This document shows, one piece after another, positions 27,163-35,894 of a DNA stretch of 64,000 bases (positions are counted from its first letter, which is position 1; each line of letters starts with the position of its first letter). The position numbers were made by a program, and so were the translations under genes. The notes below the pieces were generated by a model. The model saw only the letters and a program-made list of their open reading frames with translations, did not search any database and was not told the origin of the DNA. Location: assembly GCF_002964045.1 (NCBI RefSeq), contig NZ_POPB01000322.1, positions 1 to 64,000 on the forward strand, given 5' to 3'. This stretch comes from Streptococcus suis (GTDB lineage Bacteria > Bacillota > Bacilli > Lactobacillales > Streptococcaceae).

Positions 27163-27726
27163 CTACTCCTTTTTAGCTTTTTGACAAGAAACCACGATTG
27201 TTGGATTCTGTGGTTTGAAGTAATGACCTTTTCCTAAACTTGTCCAGTTGCCAACTTGTACTGAGGTGAGCTCTAGGTCTTCCCAATTCATTGTTCCAGC
27301 AATCTGGGCTGCCTCTAAGGCATTTTCCAAAAGTATAAAATTCAAGACCAACCTGCCTCCAGGAAGGAGAAGTTTCTGACACCAGTCAAAAATTTCCTGC
27401 ATGTTTCCACCAGTCCCACCGACAAAAATAGCATCGAAGGGACCCTGCAGTTCAATCGGTGCCTTCCCTTCATAAAGAGTGATGTTTTTGCACTGAAATT
27501 TCTCTATATTTTGTCTGGTCAGGGCTAAAGCATCAGGATTCTGCTCCACAGCTACAACCTCTAATTGAGGATAGCTACAAGCCGCTTGAATCGTAACACT
27601 ACCAGTCCCAGACCCCACATCCAGCATCCGTTTAGCATGTGTTAAATCTAGTTTATCAATGCTAATGGCGCGAATCTCTGACTTGGTCATAGGGACCTTG
27701 GTTCGAATAAATTCACTATCCTTCAT
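27163..27726 (-). CDS. cbiT: Cobalt-precorrin-6B C15-methyltransferase (decarboxylating)
   Basis: The 187-residue class I methyltransferase has the SAM motif [16 protein letters not shown] and begins [19 protein letters not shown] as in CbiT. It methylates C15 and decarboxylates the C12 acetate. Its partner CbiE is the separate upstream gene, overlapping it by 11 bases. Confidence 0.94.
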   Translation of the reverse strand: MKDSEFIRTKVPMTKSEIRAISIDKLDLTHAKRMLDVGSGTGSVTIQAACSYPQLEVVAVEQNPDALALTRQNIEKFQCKNITLYEGKAPIELQGPFDAIFVGGTGGNMQEIFDWCQKLLLPGGRLVLNFILLENALEAAQIAGTMNWEDLELTSVQVGNWTSLGKGHYFKPQNPTIVVSCQKAKKE

Positions 27727-28324
27727 CTACAATTACCACCACATTCATTTTATAATCACGATCAACCACATCTTCTGCTGCTAGAATACTGATTTCCTCA
27801 TCTTCGTAGCTCAGATGTTCGCCGATAATGATTTTCCGTTTAAGTCCTCTTTTGAGAACCTCCTGTGCAATTTGATAGGGACCAACATGGGCATCTGTCA
27901 CCATGAAGACCTTGGGCAAACTCATGATCAAATCAAAGTTTGGAAGTTTAGCATGGCTACTGGTTAAATAAGCATCATTCATAGGCAAGCAAACCTTGCT
28001 GGCTAGGTATTGCATGGAGCTAATCCCTGATAAAATCCTGACTCGACCAGGAAATTTTTCAGACATCCATTTTCCCAACCCGTAAATCAAGGGATCTCCT
28101 GAAACCAAGTAAACAATAGAAGCTTCTACAGGATATGTTTCCAATAAGGTTTCTAGTTCCTTCAATTTTTTAGGAGCTATAACCCCTTTCTCCTTGAGCC
28201 TATCAGGAAGGACTTCTAAATGACGCTCGCTTCCCAAGATATAGTCTGCCTGCTCACAATGCACCAGTTGACCAACCAGACAGTAGGCTGGATTCCCTGG
28301 ACCAATGCCAATCACATCTATCAT
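27716..28324 (-). CDS. cbiE: Cobalt-precorrin-7 C5-methyltransferase
   Basis: The 202-residue tetrapyrrole methylase begins IDVIGIGPGNPAYCL and has YLVSGDPLIYGLGKWM and LSGISSMQYLASKV. It methylates C5. The ATG at 28324 overlaps the cbiD stop as ATGA. A GTG two codons upstream is less likely. Confidence 0.93.
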   Translation of the reverse strand: MIDVIGIGPGNPAYCLVGQLVHCEQADYILGSERHLEVLPDRLKEKGVIAPKKLKELETLLETYPVEASIVYLVSGDPLIYGLGKWMSEKFPGRVRILSGISSMQYLASKVCLPMNDAYLTSSHAKLPNFDLIMSLPKVFMVTDAHVGPYQIAQEVLKRGLKRKIIIGEHLSYEDEEISILAAEDVVDRDYKMNVVVIVDEG

Positions 28325-29445
28325 GACCACTCCTCCTGGATTTCCGCTAAGCTTTTGGTTGAAGCTAGGTAGCCATCCTCTGTTCCAAATAAGACAACAT
28401 CAATGGTTACCGTAGGTTGACGATACTTGAGCAACCGCTCTGTTTTAGCCTTAATCTTGTCTGCTAAAATCTGATAAATCCCTTCATATCCATATTCTTT
28501 GATAATGGTTGCTGCTGCATCTGTTGTCAAACAAGCATTGACCTTCTGTAACATTTCCAGGGGAGCACCCATGAGGGCTAAATTTGCTATTAAGGTATCA
28601 ATGCGTCCGTCAGAATCCTTACTATGAGTGGACATGGTTCCCGATGCAACCTTGACTAACTTGCCCATATGCCCAACCATCAGTACCTTTGTAAATCCAA
28701 TTCTTTGAACTTCTTTCAGAACGTGCCCCACAAAATTACTCATATTGACAATCTGCTCTTTGGGCAGGCCTAGACCATCCATTCCAAAGGCTTCACCATA
28801 TTTGCCAGGCGATAGGACAACGGAACGATAGCCTTTGTTATAAAGCATGGTCAATTCGACTGTAATGGCTGCTTTCCAGCTATCTTCAGACATGGGATTG
28901 ACAATCCCTGTGGTACCTAAAATGGAAATACCTCCCAGAATGCCTAGCCGCGAATTATAAGTCGCCTTAGCAACCTCCTCACCTCCTGGAACAAATATCA
29001 AGACCTTAGCCCCACAATCTGGACCAATCAAGTCACGAACGTGTTCTTCAATCATCCTGCGAGGAGTTGGGTTTATAGCTGCCATACCGACCGCATTGGC
29101 CAGACCAACCTCCGTCACCCGACCAACTCCCTCACCTCCATCAATTTCAATTTCCGTCTGATGGGGCAATAAGGTAACTGTTGAAAAAATCAAGAGTCCA
29201 TGGGTCGCATCGGCATCATCGCCTCCATCTTTTTGAATAGCTGCCGTAGCTGTTTGTTCAGAAAAGGAAGGCTTGTGAACGTCCATAGTAACTTGAACGC
29301 CTGAAGCCGTTTTTACCGTTACCTTCTCCTCGATTTCCTGTTGTAAAATCATGTTTACAGCTGCAACGGTCGCCGCTGTCGCACAGGTTCCTGTCGTAAA
29401 GCCTCTTTTTAGCTTTTTTCCATCAACATAAACATATTCATCCAT
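28321..29445 (-). CDS. cbiD: Cobalt-precorrin-5B C1-methyltransferase
   Basis: The 374-residue CbiD has the N-terminal KLKRGFTTGTCATAAT motif, VLIFVPGGEEVAK and the MVGHMGKLVKVASGTMSTHS segment near residue 250. It methylates C1 in the anaerobic pathway. Its start follows the second cbiC-like gene by 1 bp. Confidence 0.95.
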   Translation of the reverse strand: MDEYVYVDGKKLKRGFTTGTCATAATVAAVNMILQQEIEEKVTVKTASGVQVTMDVHKPSFSEQTATAAIQKDGGDDADATHGLLIFSTVTLLPHQTEIEIDGGEGVGRVTEVGLANAVGMAAINPTPRRMIEEHVRDLIGPDCGAKVLIFVPGGEEVAKATYNSRLGILGGISILGTTGIVNPMSEDSWKAAITVELTMLYNKGYRSVVLSPGKYGEAFGMDGLGLPKEQIVNMSNFVGHVLKEVQRIGFTKVLMVGHMGKLVKVASGTMSTHSKDSDGRIDTLIANLALMGAPLEMLQKVNACLTTDAAATIIKEYGYEGIYQILADKIKAKTERLLKYRQPTVTIDVVLFGTEDGYLASTKSLAEIQEEWS

Positions 29446-29446
29446 C

Positions 29447-30142
29447 TTATTTACCTTGACAATAGCCTTTTCTTGAAGGGGAGAAAAGTTGCCCTTCCTT
29501 ATCCTCAGCTTTCAACTGATAGAGTATGGCATTCACGATTGCTGCTGCAATCGTACTGCCACCCTTTCGACCAAGCGCAGATATGGCTGGTAACTGGCTC
29601 TCATGGAGCTGTAATTTTGATTCTGCTGCTCCAACAAAACCAACTGGAACTCCGATGACTGGAACAGGTTCTAGTAGACCTGCTTCAACCATTTCCAAAA
29701 CCTTGAAAATAGAGGTTGGAGCATTTCCGAAAACAAAGAGCTTAGGACCATCTACCTTGGCTGCATGTTCCACAGCCGCCATTGAACGGGTAATTCCCTT
29801 CTCCTTGGCCTCTTTGAAAATTTCTGGCTCATTCACTAAGCAACGGTAGGCAACACCAAGTTGATCCAGCAATTTTTTATTGAAACCTCCCAACACCATA
29901 GTCGTATCTGTGAAGATGGTCCCCTTATTTTTCAAGACCTTTACAATTTCCTCGATAGCATGATTGGAGAACTGTATATTGTAGAGGTAATCAAAATCAG
30001 CACTGGTAAAAACAACTCGCTTTAAAACAGCTTCTTGATAGGGATCTGTAAATACAATCTCAGAGTGTTGCTCAGTGATGATTTCCTGAATTTTTTTGTA
30101 ACTTGCTGCCTCAATCTCATGTGCATTTGTCATATAAACCAT
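29447..30142 (-). CDS. CbiC paralog lacking the catalytic histidine
   Basis: This 231-residue protein is clearly related to the cbiC product upstream. It shares D-F-D-Y-L-Y-N, the KNKGT motif, KEKGITR-MAAVE, the IGVPVGF loop and LGRKGGSTI. At residue 45, where cobalt-precorrin-8 methylmutase has the migrating-methyl His (KRAIHTSGD in copy 1), it has Phe (KRVVFTSAD). It is therefore probably not a methylmutase by itself. It could be a partner subunit, a product-binding protein or a carrier. The ATG at 30142 lies 6 bases after AGGAG. Confidence 0.8.
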   Translation of the reverse strand: MVYMTNAHEIEAASYKKIQEIITEQHSEIVFTDPYQEAVLKRVVFTSADFDYLYNIQFSNHAIEEIVKVLKNKGTIFTDTTMVLGGFNKKLLDQLGVAYRCLVNEPEIFKEAKEKGITRSMAAVEHAAKVDGPKLFVFGNAPTSIFKVLEMVEAGLLEPVPVIGVPVGFVGAAESKLQLHESQLPAISALGRKGGSTIAAAIVNAILYQLKAEDKEGQLFSPSRKGYCQGK

Positions 30143-30151
30143 AAACATCTC

Positions 30152-30835
30152 CTACTTGTTTGTTGGGGTAGAATAGCGAACATAATCCCCCGTCAAAACT
30201 TCTTTTAACTGATAAATGATAGCGTTTACAATTGCGACGACAATGGTGCTACCACCCTTTCTACCAATCGTTGCAATGGCAGGAATTGGCGAAGCAAGCA
30301 AGTCTGCCTTAGATTCCTCAACATTGATAAAGCCCACTGGTACACCTATGATTGCCTCAACATCTACTTGCCCTGCCTCAACCAATTCCAACAAATAAGA
30401 TAGGGCTGTAGGAGCACCGCCAAAGGCAAAGACTTTTGGACCTGGAATCTTAGCTGCCACTTCCACAGCAGCCATCGCCCGTGTAATTCCTTTTTCCTTA
30501 GCTAGTTGAGCAACAGCTTCGTCGTTTATCAGACAAGTATAGGTTACACCCATTTGATCCAAGACTCGCTTATTGATACCATTGAGAGAAATGCTGGAAT
30601 CCAGTACCAAGGTCCCTTTATTTTTTAAAACCTCTACAATTTTCTGATTAGCGTCATGGGTAAAACGCAGATTATAAAGATAATCAAAGTCACCTGAAGT
30701 ATGGATAGCCCGCTTGATAATAGACTCTTCCATCTCTGTTTGAAAACGATAATCTGGATGCTCCTCATCAATAATGGACTGGATAATCTTAAAACTTGTT
30801 TCCTCAATAGAGGATGGATTTTGAATGTAAGTCAT
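30152..30835 (-). CDS. cbiC: Cobalt-precorrin-8 methylmutase
   Basis: The 227-residue CbiC has the conserved active-site pattern KRAIHTSGDFDY with His45 and the C-terminal loop ATIGRKGGSTIVVAIVNAI. It moves the C11 methyl to C12, giving cobyrinic acid. It lies directly before the Phe45 paralog, a tandem duplication about half identical by eye. Confidence 0.93.
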   Translation of the reverse strand: MTYIQNPSSIEETSFKIIQSIIDEEHPDYRFQTEMEESIIKRAIHTSGDFDYLYNLRFTHDANQKIVEVLKNKGTLVLDSSISLNGINKRVLDQMGVTYTCLINDEAVAQLAKEKGITRAMAAVEVAAKIPGPKVFAFGGAPTALSYLLELVEAGQVDVEAIIGVPVGFINVEESKADLLASPIPAIATIGRKGGSTIVVAIVNAIIYQLKEVLTGDYVRYSTPTNK

Positions 30836-30844
30836 GTACGGCTC

Positions 30845-31792
30845 CTAAAAATTAGTCAATAATAAATAAATCACACTAAATAGCATCAGAGAAACTGTTG
30901 TACTCATATATAGTAAGTGAACAGTCGTTTCAATATCCGAAAATGCTACGGGACGAACAGCTTCACCAATGGTCGGTTTTTCAACCCATTCGCCATGGTA
31001 AATATGGGCACCACCAAGCTGAATACCTAAAGCACCTGCAACCACAGCTTCTGAAAAGGCACTATTTGGACTGGCATGTTGGTAACGATCTCTAAAACCA
31101 ATGCGACAGGCTTCCTTGCTATCCAGCTGTAAAATATGACTGGCAATCATCAAGCAGAACCAGGTCAGTCGAGCAGGGATCAAGTTTGCTACATCGTCCA
31201 ACTTGGCAGATATAAAGCCAATCTGCCTGTATTTTTCCGTCTTGTAACCAACCATAGAGTCCAGGGTATTAACGGCCTTGTAGGCCATCGCTAGAACTGG
31301 TCCACCGATAAACAAGCATAGCAAGGGACCAATCACGCCATCGCTTGTATTTTCCGCCACTGTTTCAATAGTAGCCTTAGAAATTTCCTCTGCTGTTAAC
31401 TGGCTAGTATCTCGTCCAACAATCATACTAACCTGATATCTAGCCTCTTCAATTGTCCCCGTCTTTAAGGTATTCAAGACCTTCAAGGCCTCAAAAGCCA
31501 AACACCTTGTCGATAAGGTGGTATAGGCTAGATAGATCCACATTCCCCAATAAAGAATAGGTGAAAAACGTGCAGATAGGGCCAGCAAGAAATAGGTGAC
31601 TCCCACTGTCAGACCAACTGTAATCAACCATAATAATAGCCCGTAGACATATTTCCCTTTTGGATTATTAGGCTGGCCTTTCAAAAACAGGCTGATGAAA
31701 TGACCGATCAGCTTGACTGGATGAGGCCAACTATAGGGATCACCCAGTAGCCAATCCAACAAAACGGCAATGAATATCGCAATCAAATACAT
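30845..31792 (-). CDS. cbiB: Adenosylcobinamide-phosphate synthase
   Basis: The 315-residue polytopic membrane protein has the family patterns LDWLLGDPYSWPHPVKLIG at the start, SMIVGRDTSQL, VAENTSDGVIGPL, and AYKAVNTLDSMVGYKTEKY. It attaches aminopropanol phosphate to adenosylcobyric acid. The precursor comes from PduX and CobD encoded upstream. It is 3 bp after cbiA. Confidence 0.94.
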   Translation of the reverse strand: MYLIAIFIAVLLDWLLGDPYSWPHPVKLIGHFISLFLKGQPNNPKGKYVYGLLLWLITVGLTVGVTYFLLALSARFSPILYWGMWIYLAYTTLSTRCLAFEALKVLNTLKTGTIEEARYQVSMIVGRDTSQLTAEEISKATIETVAENTSDGVIGPLLCLFIGGPVLAMAYKAVNTLDSMVGYKTEKYRQIGFISAKLDDVANLIPARLTWFCLMIASHILQLDSKEACRIGFRDRYQHASPNSAFSEAVVAGALGIQLGGAHIYHGEWVEKPTIGEAVRPVAFSDIETTVHLLYMSTTVSLMLFSVIYLLLTNF

Positions 31793-31795
31793 AGG

Positions 31796-33151
31796 CTATT
31801 CCTCACCAATACTCCTGAGCCAATTTTCCAACAAAGACTGATTTTGATAAAAATGAACATGCAGATAGCTAGCAAAGGTTTTACCAGTTTGATAGCCACC
31901 TGTCCAGCTAGAAACAACCTGCCCATCTCGAACTTTTTCCAGTTGCAAGACGGTTGGTTCATTGGTCTGGAATACAGAATGGTGAAATTCATGGCCCCTA
32001 ACAACCGTATCCTTTGGACCAAACAAGCTCCTAACCTGAGTCTTAGCTTGACAATAACCAAAGCTTTTTAGCCGGTCTGTCATAAGACTGACACCATCAA
32101 ATATCCCTACCATGTCGTAAGAACCATCTCCAGTTTGCAGCTCCTTGCCTAGATACATCAGGCCTCCACATTCTGCGTAGATAGATTTGTTCTCTTGATG
32201 GGCCTGCAAAACAGACTTCCTGAAAGATTGATTGTCCATCAACTCTTTTGCATAGACCTCTGGAAACCCTCCTCCAAAATAGTAAGCATCTGCTTCAGGT
32301 AATTCTTTATCGTTAAGAGGACTAAAGGGAATCAAGTCCACCCCATATTCCCTTAACAAATCCAAATTATCCTCATAGTAAAAATGAAAGGCATCATCCA
32401 GAGCATAGCCAATTTTTAGCGGGAAATGTTTTGAAGTGCGGAAAGGATTTGACGGTTCTTCACCAGCTATATCTACCTTCTCAAGCAAGCGGTCTAAGTC
32501 AATATGGTCTTGAGCCAACTGACCTAAGATAGAGAAATGTTTCTCCAAGTTTTCCATCTCAACATCAGGCACTAGGCCCAGATGACGTGAAGGCAGTTCT
32601 ACCTGCACATTCTTAGGAAAGTAGCCTAAAACTTCCACATCCGTATAGCGTTCAATGGCTCCTTTTATCAGTTCATAATGCGTTTGAGAAGCAACTCGAT
32701 TGATAATTACTCCTGCAATCGTCAAGTCTGGATCAAAGGTTGAAAAACCATGTACCATGGCCGCCGCTGATGTTGAAGTGGCTTTCCCATCGATAATCAA
32801 GACAACAGGTATATCCAATTTCTTGGCAATCGCAGCTGACGAAGCACAATCTTTATCCGTACCCAAACCATCAAAAAGTCCCATCACCCCCTCAACAAGA
32901 GCAATGTCAACATCCTGATGCCATTTTCTAAACGACCAGTTCAGAGCAGCTTGATCAGGAATCATAAAGCTATCTAAATTACGGGAAATTCGCTTGCTAA
33001 TCCGACTATGATAAGCCGTATCAATATAATCCGGACCGACCTTATATGGTTGTACTCGTAGACCTTTCTCGGTCAAAGCTTTTAAAATCCCTAGAGTAAC
33101 AGTTGTTTTTCCAACTCCACTAGAAACACCTGCTAACATAAATTGTTTCAT
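31796..33151 (-). CDS. cbiA: Cobyrinate a,c-diamide synthase
   Basis: The 451-residue enzyme has the ATP site GVSSGVGKTTVTLGI, VEGVMGLFDGLG and a C-terminal glutamine amidotransferase domain with the nucleophile in IYAECGGLMYLG. It amidates the a and c side chains. It is the first gene of the long corrin operon and is preceded by a 115-nt leader containing a terminator and a dual hairpin (33179-33253). Confidence 0.95.
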   Translation of the reverse strand: MKQFMLAGVSSGVGKTTVTLGILKALTEKGLRVQPYKVGPDYIDTAYHSRISKRISRNLDSFMIPDQAALNWSFRKWHQDVDIALVEGVMGLFDGLGTDKDCASSAAIAKKLDIPVVLIIDGKATSTSAAAMVHGFSTFDPDLTIAGVIINRVASQTHYELIKGAIERYTDVEVLGYFPKNVQVELPSRHLGLVPDVEMENLEKHFSILGQLAQDHIDLDRLLEKVDIAGEEPSNPFRTSKHFPLKIGYALDDAFHFYYEDNLDLLREYGVDLIPFSPLNDKELPEADAYYFGGGFPEVYAKELMDNQSFRKSVLQAHQENKSIYAECGGLMYLGKELQTGDGSYDMVGIFDGVSLMTDRLKSFGYCQAKTQVRSLFGPKDTVVRGHEFHHSVFQTNEPTVLQLEKVRDGQVVSSWTGGYQTGKTFASYLHVHFYQNQSLLENWLRSIGEE

Positions 33152-33172
33152 GTATTTCCACCTCTATCAAAC

Positions 33173-33213
33173 AAAAAAGGGCTACAAAAAATATCACTAT
33201 TTTTTGTAGCCCC
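33173..33213 (-). terminator. Leader terminator in front of cbiA
   Basis: A perfect 15-bp stem (33198-33213 with 33179-33193) with a 4-base loop is followed by six T on the minus strand. It lies 22 bases before the cbiA start, so in the absence of antitermination the whole corrin operon would stay off. Confidence 0.85.
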
Positions 33214-33253
33214 GTTGCTCACCTTCATTGATTTTAACACGCCGTTGTGTCAA
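33179..33253 (-). promoter_or_regulatory. ANTAR-type antitermination leader of the cbi operon
   Basis: In transcript order, hairpin P1 (33253-33234) has a 7-bp stem and loop AACGGC. Hairpin P2 (33222-33206) has stem GT-g-AGC/GCTAC and loop AACGGG. Both loops obey A1-G4. The 3' arm of P2 is the start of the terminator's 5' arm (33213-33198), so P2 and the terminator exclude each other. This is the layout shown for EutV-controlled leaders: the regulator stabilises the dual hairpin and lets polymerase read through. The regulator is not in the window. Confidence 0.7.
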
Positions 33254-33272
33254 ATGATTTTCTTATAAAATC

Positions 33273-33301
33273 ATTCTACACCTTATGGAGCATTATGTCA
33301 A
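33273..33301 (-). promoter_or_regulatory. Promoter of the cbiA-to-flavin-reductase operon
   Basis: TTGACA (33296-33301) and TAGAAT (33273-33278) lie 17 bp apart on the minus strand, predicting a start near 33266. No further clear promoter is seen downstream before 7151, where gene gaps are 0-35 bp, so about 26 genes may depend on it. Confidence 0.75.
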
Positions 33302-33331
33302 TATGTAAATATAAACGATTCAAAAATGCTC

Positions 33332-33940
33332 TTATCTTCCTTCTTCTCTTGCCTTCGCCCAACGCTCCACATCTGCTTTTGTAATATTATGAAAGACTTT
33401 TGCCCCTCTTTCATAAGCAATATCTGGCTGCTGATGGGTAAAATTAATTACACGCGCCAAGGCAAAGAAGTAATCGGACAGACGGTTTACAAATACCAAG
33501 ACTTCCTTATTGATTTCCGTAGTCCACATGGTACCTACAATATGACGTTCTGCACGTCTAGCAATTGTGCGTGCGATATGAACCATTGCTGCAATTTCAT
33601 TTCCACCTGGCAAGATGAACACTTCCAAGGCTGGTGGGATATCCGCATAGGTATCAATGCGCTCCTCTATCCAATCAACCATGGTTTTGTCAACCTTGTA
33701 GGGATAGACACCATGCGGCGTTGATAAATCCGAACCACAGTCAAAAAGATAGTGCTGGAGTTGCAACAATTCATCCTTCAAGGCATCTTCTGGATCCATT
33801 TTAGTAATGATATACCCAATCCAAGAATTTAATTCATCAATGGTACCATAAGCATTAACACGCTCTGCATCTTTTGCAACACTCTGACCACCAACCAGCT
33901 TGGTCAAGCCTTTGTCACCTGTTTTTGTATATAACTGCAT
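33332..33940 (-). CDS. pduO: ATP:cob(I)alamin adenosyltransferase, PduO type (copy 1)
   Basis: The 202-residue PduO-type protein has QLYTKTGDKGLTKLVGG at the N-terminus and the helical motif IARTIARRAERHIVG. It adenosylates cob(I)alamin. It is the last gene of the eutP-cobD-pduX-cobT operon. The ATG at 33940 is preferred over an in-frame GTG at 33952 because a GTGAG-like ribosome site then falls at normal distance. It differs clearly from the copy at 16315-16899. Confidence 0.9.
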   Translation of the reverse strand: MQLYTKTGDKGLTKLVGGQSVAKDAERVNAYGTIDELNSWIGYIITKMDPEDALKDELLQLQHYLFDCGSDLSTPHGVYPYKVDKTMVDWIEERIDTYADIPPALEVFILPGGNEIAAMVHIARTIARRAERHIVGTMWTTEINKEVLVFVNRLSDYFFALARVINFTHQQPDIAYERGAKVFHNITKADVERWAKAREEGR

Positions 33941-33955
33941 TTGAATTCTCACTTT

Positions 33956-35020
33956 CTATTTTGATTGACGAATGTCGATATAATCATCCCTACTCAACTT
34001 TCCCTCTGAAAAAGTAGGCATTGATTCAATCGTATAAACTGCATTGCTCATTAAAAAGAAGGCTAAAGGACAACCCGATCCCTCTCCCAATCTCATATCC
34101 ATCAAGAGCATGGGGTCTAATCCCAAGTGCTCACAAACCAAACGATAGGCAGGTTCTGTGGAAAGGTGGGAAGCAAAACAATAATCTAAAACATGACTAT
34201 TTAGTTGACTAGCGATCAGCAAGCCTGTAATGGAAATCAAGCCATCCACCACGCAGGGAAGTTGATGATGAGCACAGGCCAAATAGGTTCCTACCATACC
34301 CAGCATATCTAATCCACCAACTTTTGCAGCAATGTCCAGAACGTCACTGTAGGGAGCATGGCGAGCAACTGCTGAAGCAATCACTTGTGTTTTATGGGAT
34401 TTCATTCCTTCTGTCAGCCCAGCTCCGTAGCCAGTAACCTGACTAGCTTCTACATTCAAAAGAGCGCTAATCACAGCTGCCGATGTTGTCGTATTGCCAA
34501 TTCCCATCTCTCCAGTTCCAAAAAGTCTATAGCCTTTCTGAATACAAGCTACCGTCTCTCTATAGCCAACCAAAATCGCTTCGACAGCTTGCTCCCTAGT
34601 CAAAGCAGGTTCTTTCAAGATATTGCCTGTCCCTCTCCTGACCTTACAAACCTGGTCACTATAAACATCTTTCATGCACCCTATATCTACTACCTTGACA
34701 TCTGAACCTACATGTCTTGAAATGGCACACAGACCTGTTTTGCCTTCTAGCATATTCCGGGCTACGAAATAGGTCGTTTCTTGCGGGTTAGCAGATATTC
34801 CCTCTGCAACAACACCATTATCAGCTACATAAACCATTACCATCTGTTTAGAAAGGTCAATGTCTCCATGAAACATGGCAAACAAGCGTGCATAGATGGT
34901 CTCCATTTTACCAAGAGCACCTAGTGGCTTGGCTAGCTGGTCACAAACCTTCTTGCCCTTTTCTATTTCAAACTTTTCTAGTGGCCTAATTTCACTCAAA
35001 ATATCTTGTAGTTCTTCCAC
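33956..35020 (-). CDS. cobT: Nicotinate-nucleotide--dimethylbenzimidazole phosphoribosyltransferase
   Basis: The 354-residue CobT has KPLGALGKMET, the GTGEMGIGNTTTSAAV motif and the C-terminal catalytic Glu in RLGEGSGCPLAF. It activates the lower-ligand base to alpha-ribazole phosphate. No dimethylbenzimidazole synthesis gene (bluB or bza) is in the window, so the base may be scavenged or may be adenine, giving pseudo-B12. Confidence 0.94.
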   Translation of the reverse strand: MEELQDILSEIRPLEKFEIEKGKKVCDQLAKPLGALGKMETIYARLFAMFHGDIDLSKQMVMVYVADNGVVAEGISANPQETTYFVARNMLEGKTGLCAISRHVGSDVKVVDIGCMKDVYSDQVCKVRRGTGNILKEPALTREQAVEAILVGYRETVACIQKGYRLFGTGEMGIGNTTTSAAVISALLNVEASQVTGYGAGLTEGMKSHKTQVIASAVARHAPYSDVLDIAAKVGGLDMLGMVGTYLACAHHQLPCVVDGLISITGLLIASQLNSHVLDYCFASHLSTEPAYRLVCEHLGLDPMLLMDMRLGEGSGCPLAFFLMSNAVYTIESMPTFSEGKLSRDDYIDIRQSK

Positions 35021-35021
35021 C

Positions 35022-35894
35022 TTAACCTCCTTTCACCCTTCGAACACCTTCAAAACAAATCTTTGAAAGGTAGCGTTGGTCATAATACTTACCAATTTCT
35101 CCCTTAGAAAAATTAGCTTCTATTGTAGAAATCAGTGGTAATTGACTTTTTGTCATCAATATACCTACAACCGTTCCACTGTGAGCCACATTGACACCTA
35201 GCAGTCCCAATGAACTCACAATGGACAGGATGTCTGCCAAATAGGGCTTGGGCAGACGAATATTGTTCAACAAGGCACTAGTGGTCGCAAGCTGTCCCAA
35301 AAGAAGTTCATTTTGTGACTGACAAGCCTGCAGAAACATCTCTAACAATCCTTCTGAGGCTTGAACTGGATAAGTAGGACATTCTGTCATTCTAGCTAGC
35401 TCGACTGTCCACTCAGTCTTTCTGGGTTCAAGAATATAGACATAAAGTTCTGGCTTCCAATCTGTTTGGAACAATATCTGCCCCGTCAAGGGATTGATGA
35501 CCGTCCAGTCAGCAAAGGCAATTGAATCCGTTGGCTCAATCTGACAACAAAACTTAGTCACTTCTTCGGCAGTTAAATGCCTATTTTGAACATAGGCTAA
35601 GGCTTGTAGGCTTGCAAGCATATCTGCCGTGCTACTGGACATTCCTTTACCAATCGGAAGACTGGATTTCTTCTCGAGTTTCCATCCATCCTCTATGGGA
35701 TCAAGATAATCCAAGACCTTGACAACCTTTTCTCCTATTGCAAACTCCGTTTCTTCCTCCTCTCTAATAAGTCTTGCATAGGACTTGCGATTGATACCAT
35801 AGGTCAGCAAAAATTCTTGACCATCCTTAACCCCCTGAAACAATTCCCCACATGAACCTGGACAGGAAAACCATTTGTTCCTAGACATGACCAT
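35022..35894 (-). CDS. pduX: L-threonine kinase
   Basis: The 290-residue GHMP kinase has the N-terminal CPGSCGELFQG and the ATP loop LPIGKGMSSSTADMLA. PduX phosphorylates L-threonine, whose product CobD decarboxylates to aminopropanol phosphate. The adjacent cobD supports this. The start overlaps cobD. The ATG at 35894 follows AGGAAAG at suitable distance; the ATG at 35888 is possible. Confidence 0.9.
   Translation of the reverse strand: MVMSRNKWFSCPGSCGELFQGVKDGQEFLLTYGINRKSYARLIREEEETEFAIGEKVVKVLDYLDPIEDGWKLEKKSSLPIGKGMSSSTADMLASLQALAYVQNRHLTAEEVTKFCCQIEPTDSIAFADWTVINPLTGQILFQTDWKPELYVYILEPRKTEWTVELARMTECPTYPVQASEGLLEMFLQACQSQNELLLGQLATTSALLNNIRLPKPYLADILSIVSSLGLLGVNVAHSGTVVGILMTKSQLPLISTIEANFSKGEIGKYYDQRYLSKICFEGVRRVKGG

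Noticed and set aside
33155-33331. Cobalamin riboswitch in the cbiA leader
   Set aside because: The conserved core and B12 box are absent; the leader is fully explained by promoter, dual hairpin and terminator.
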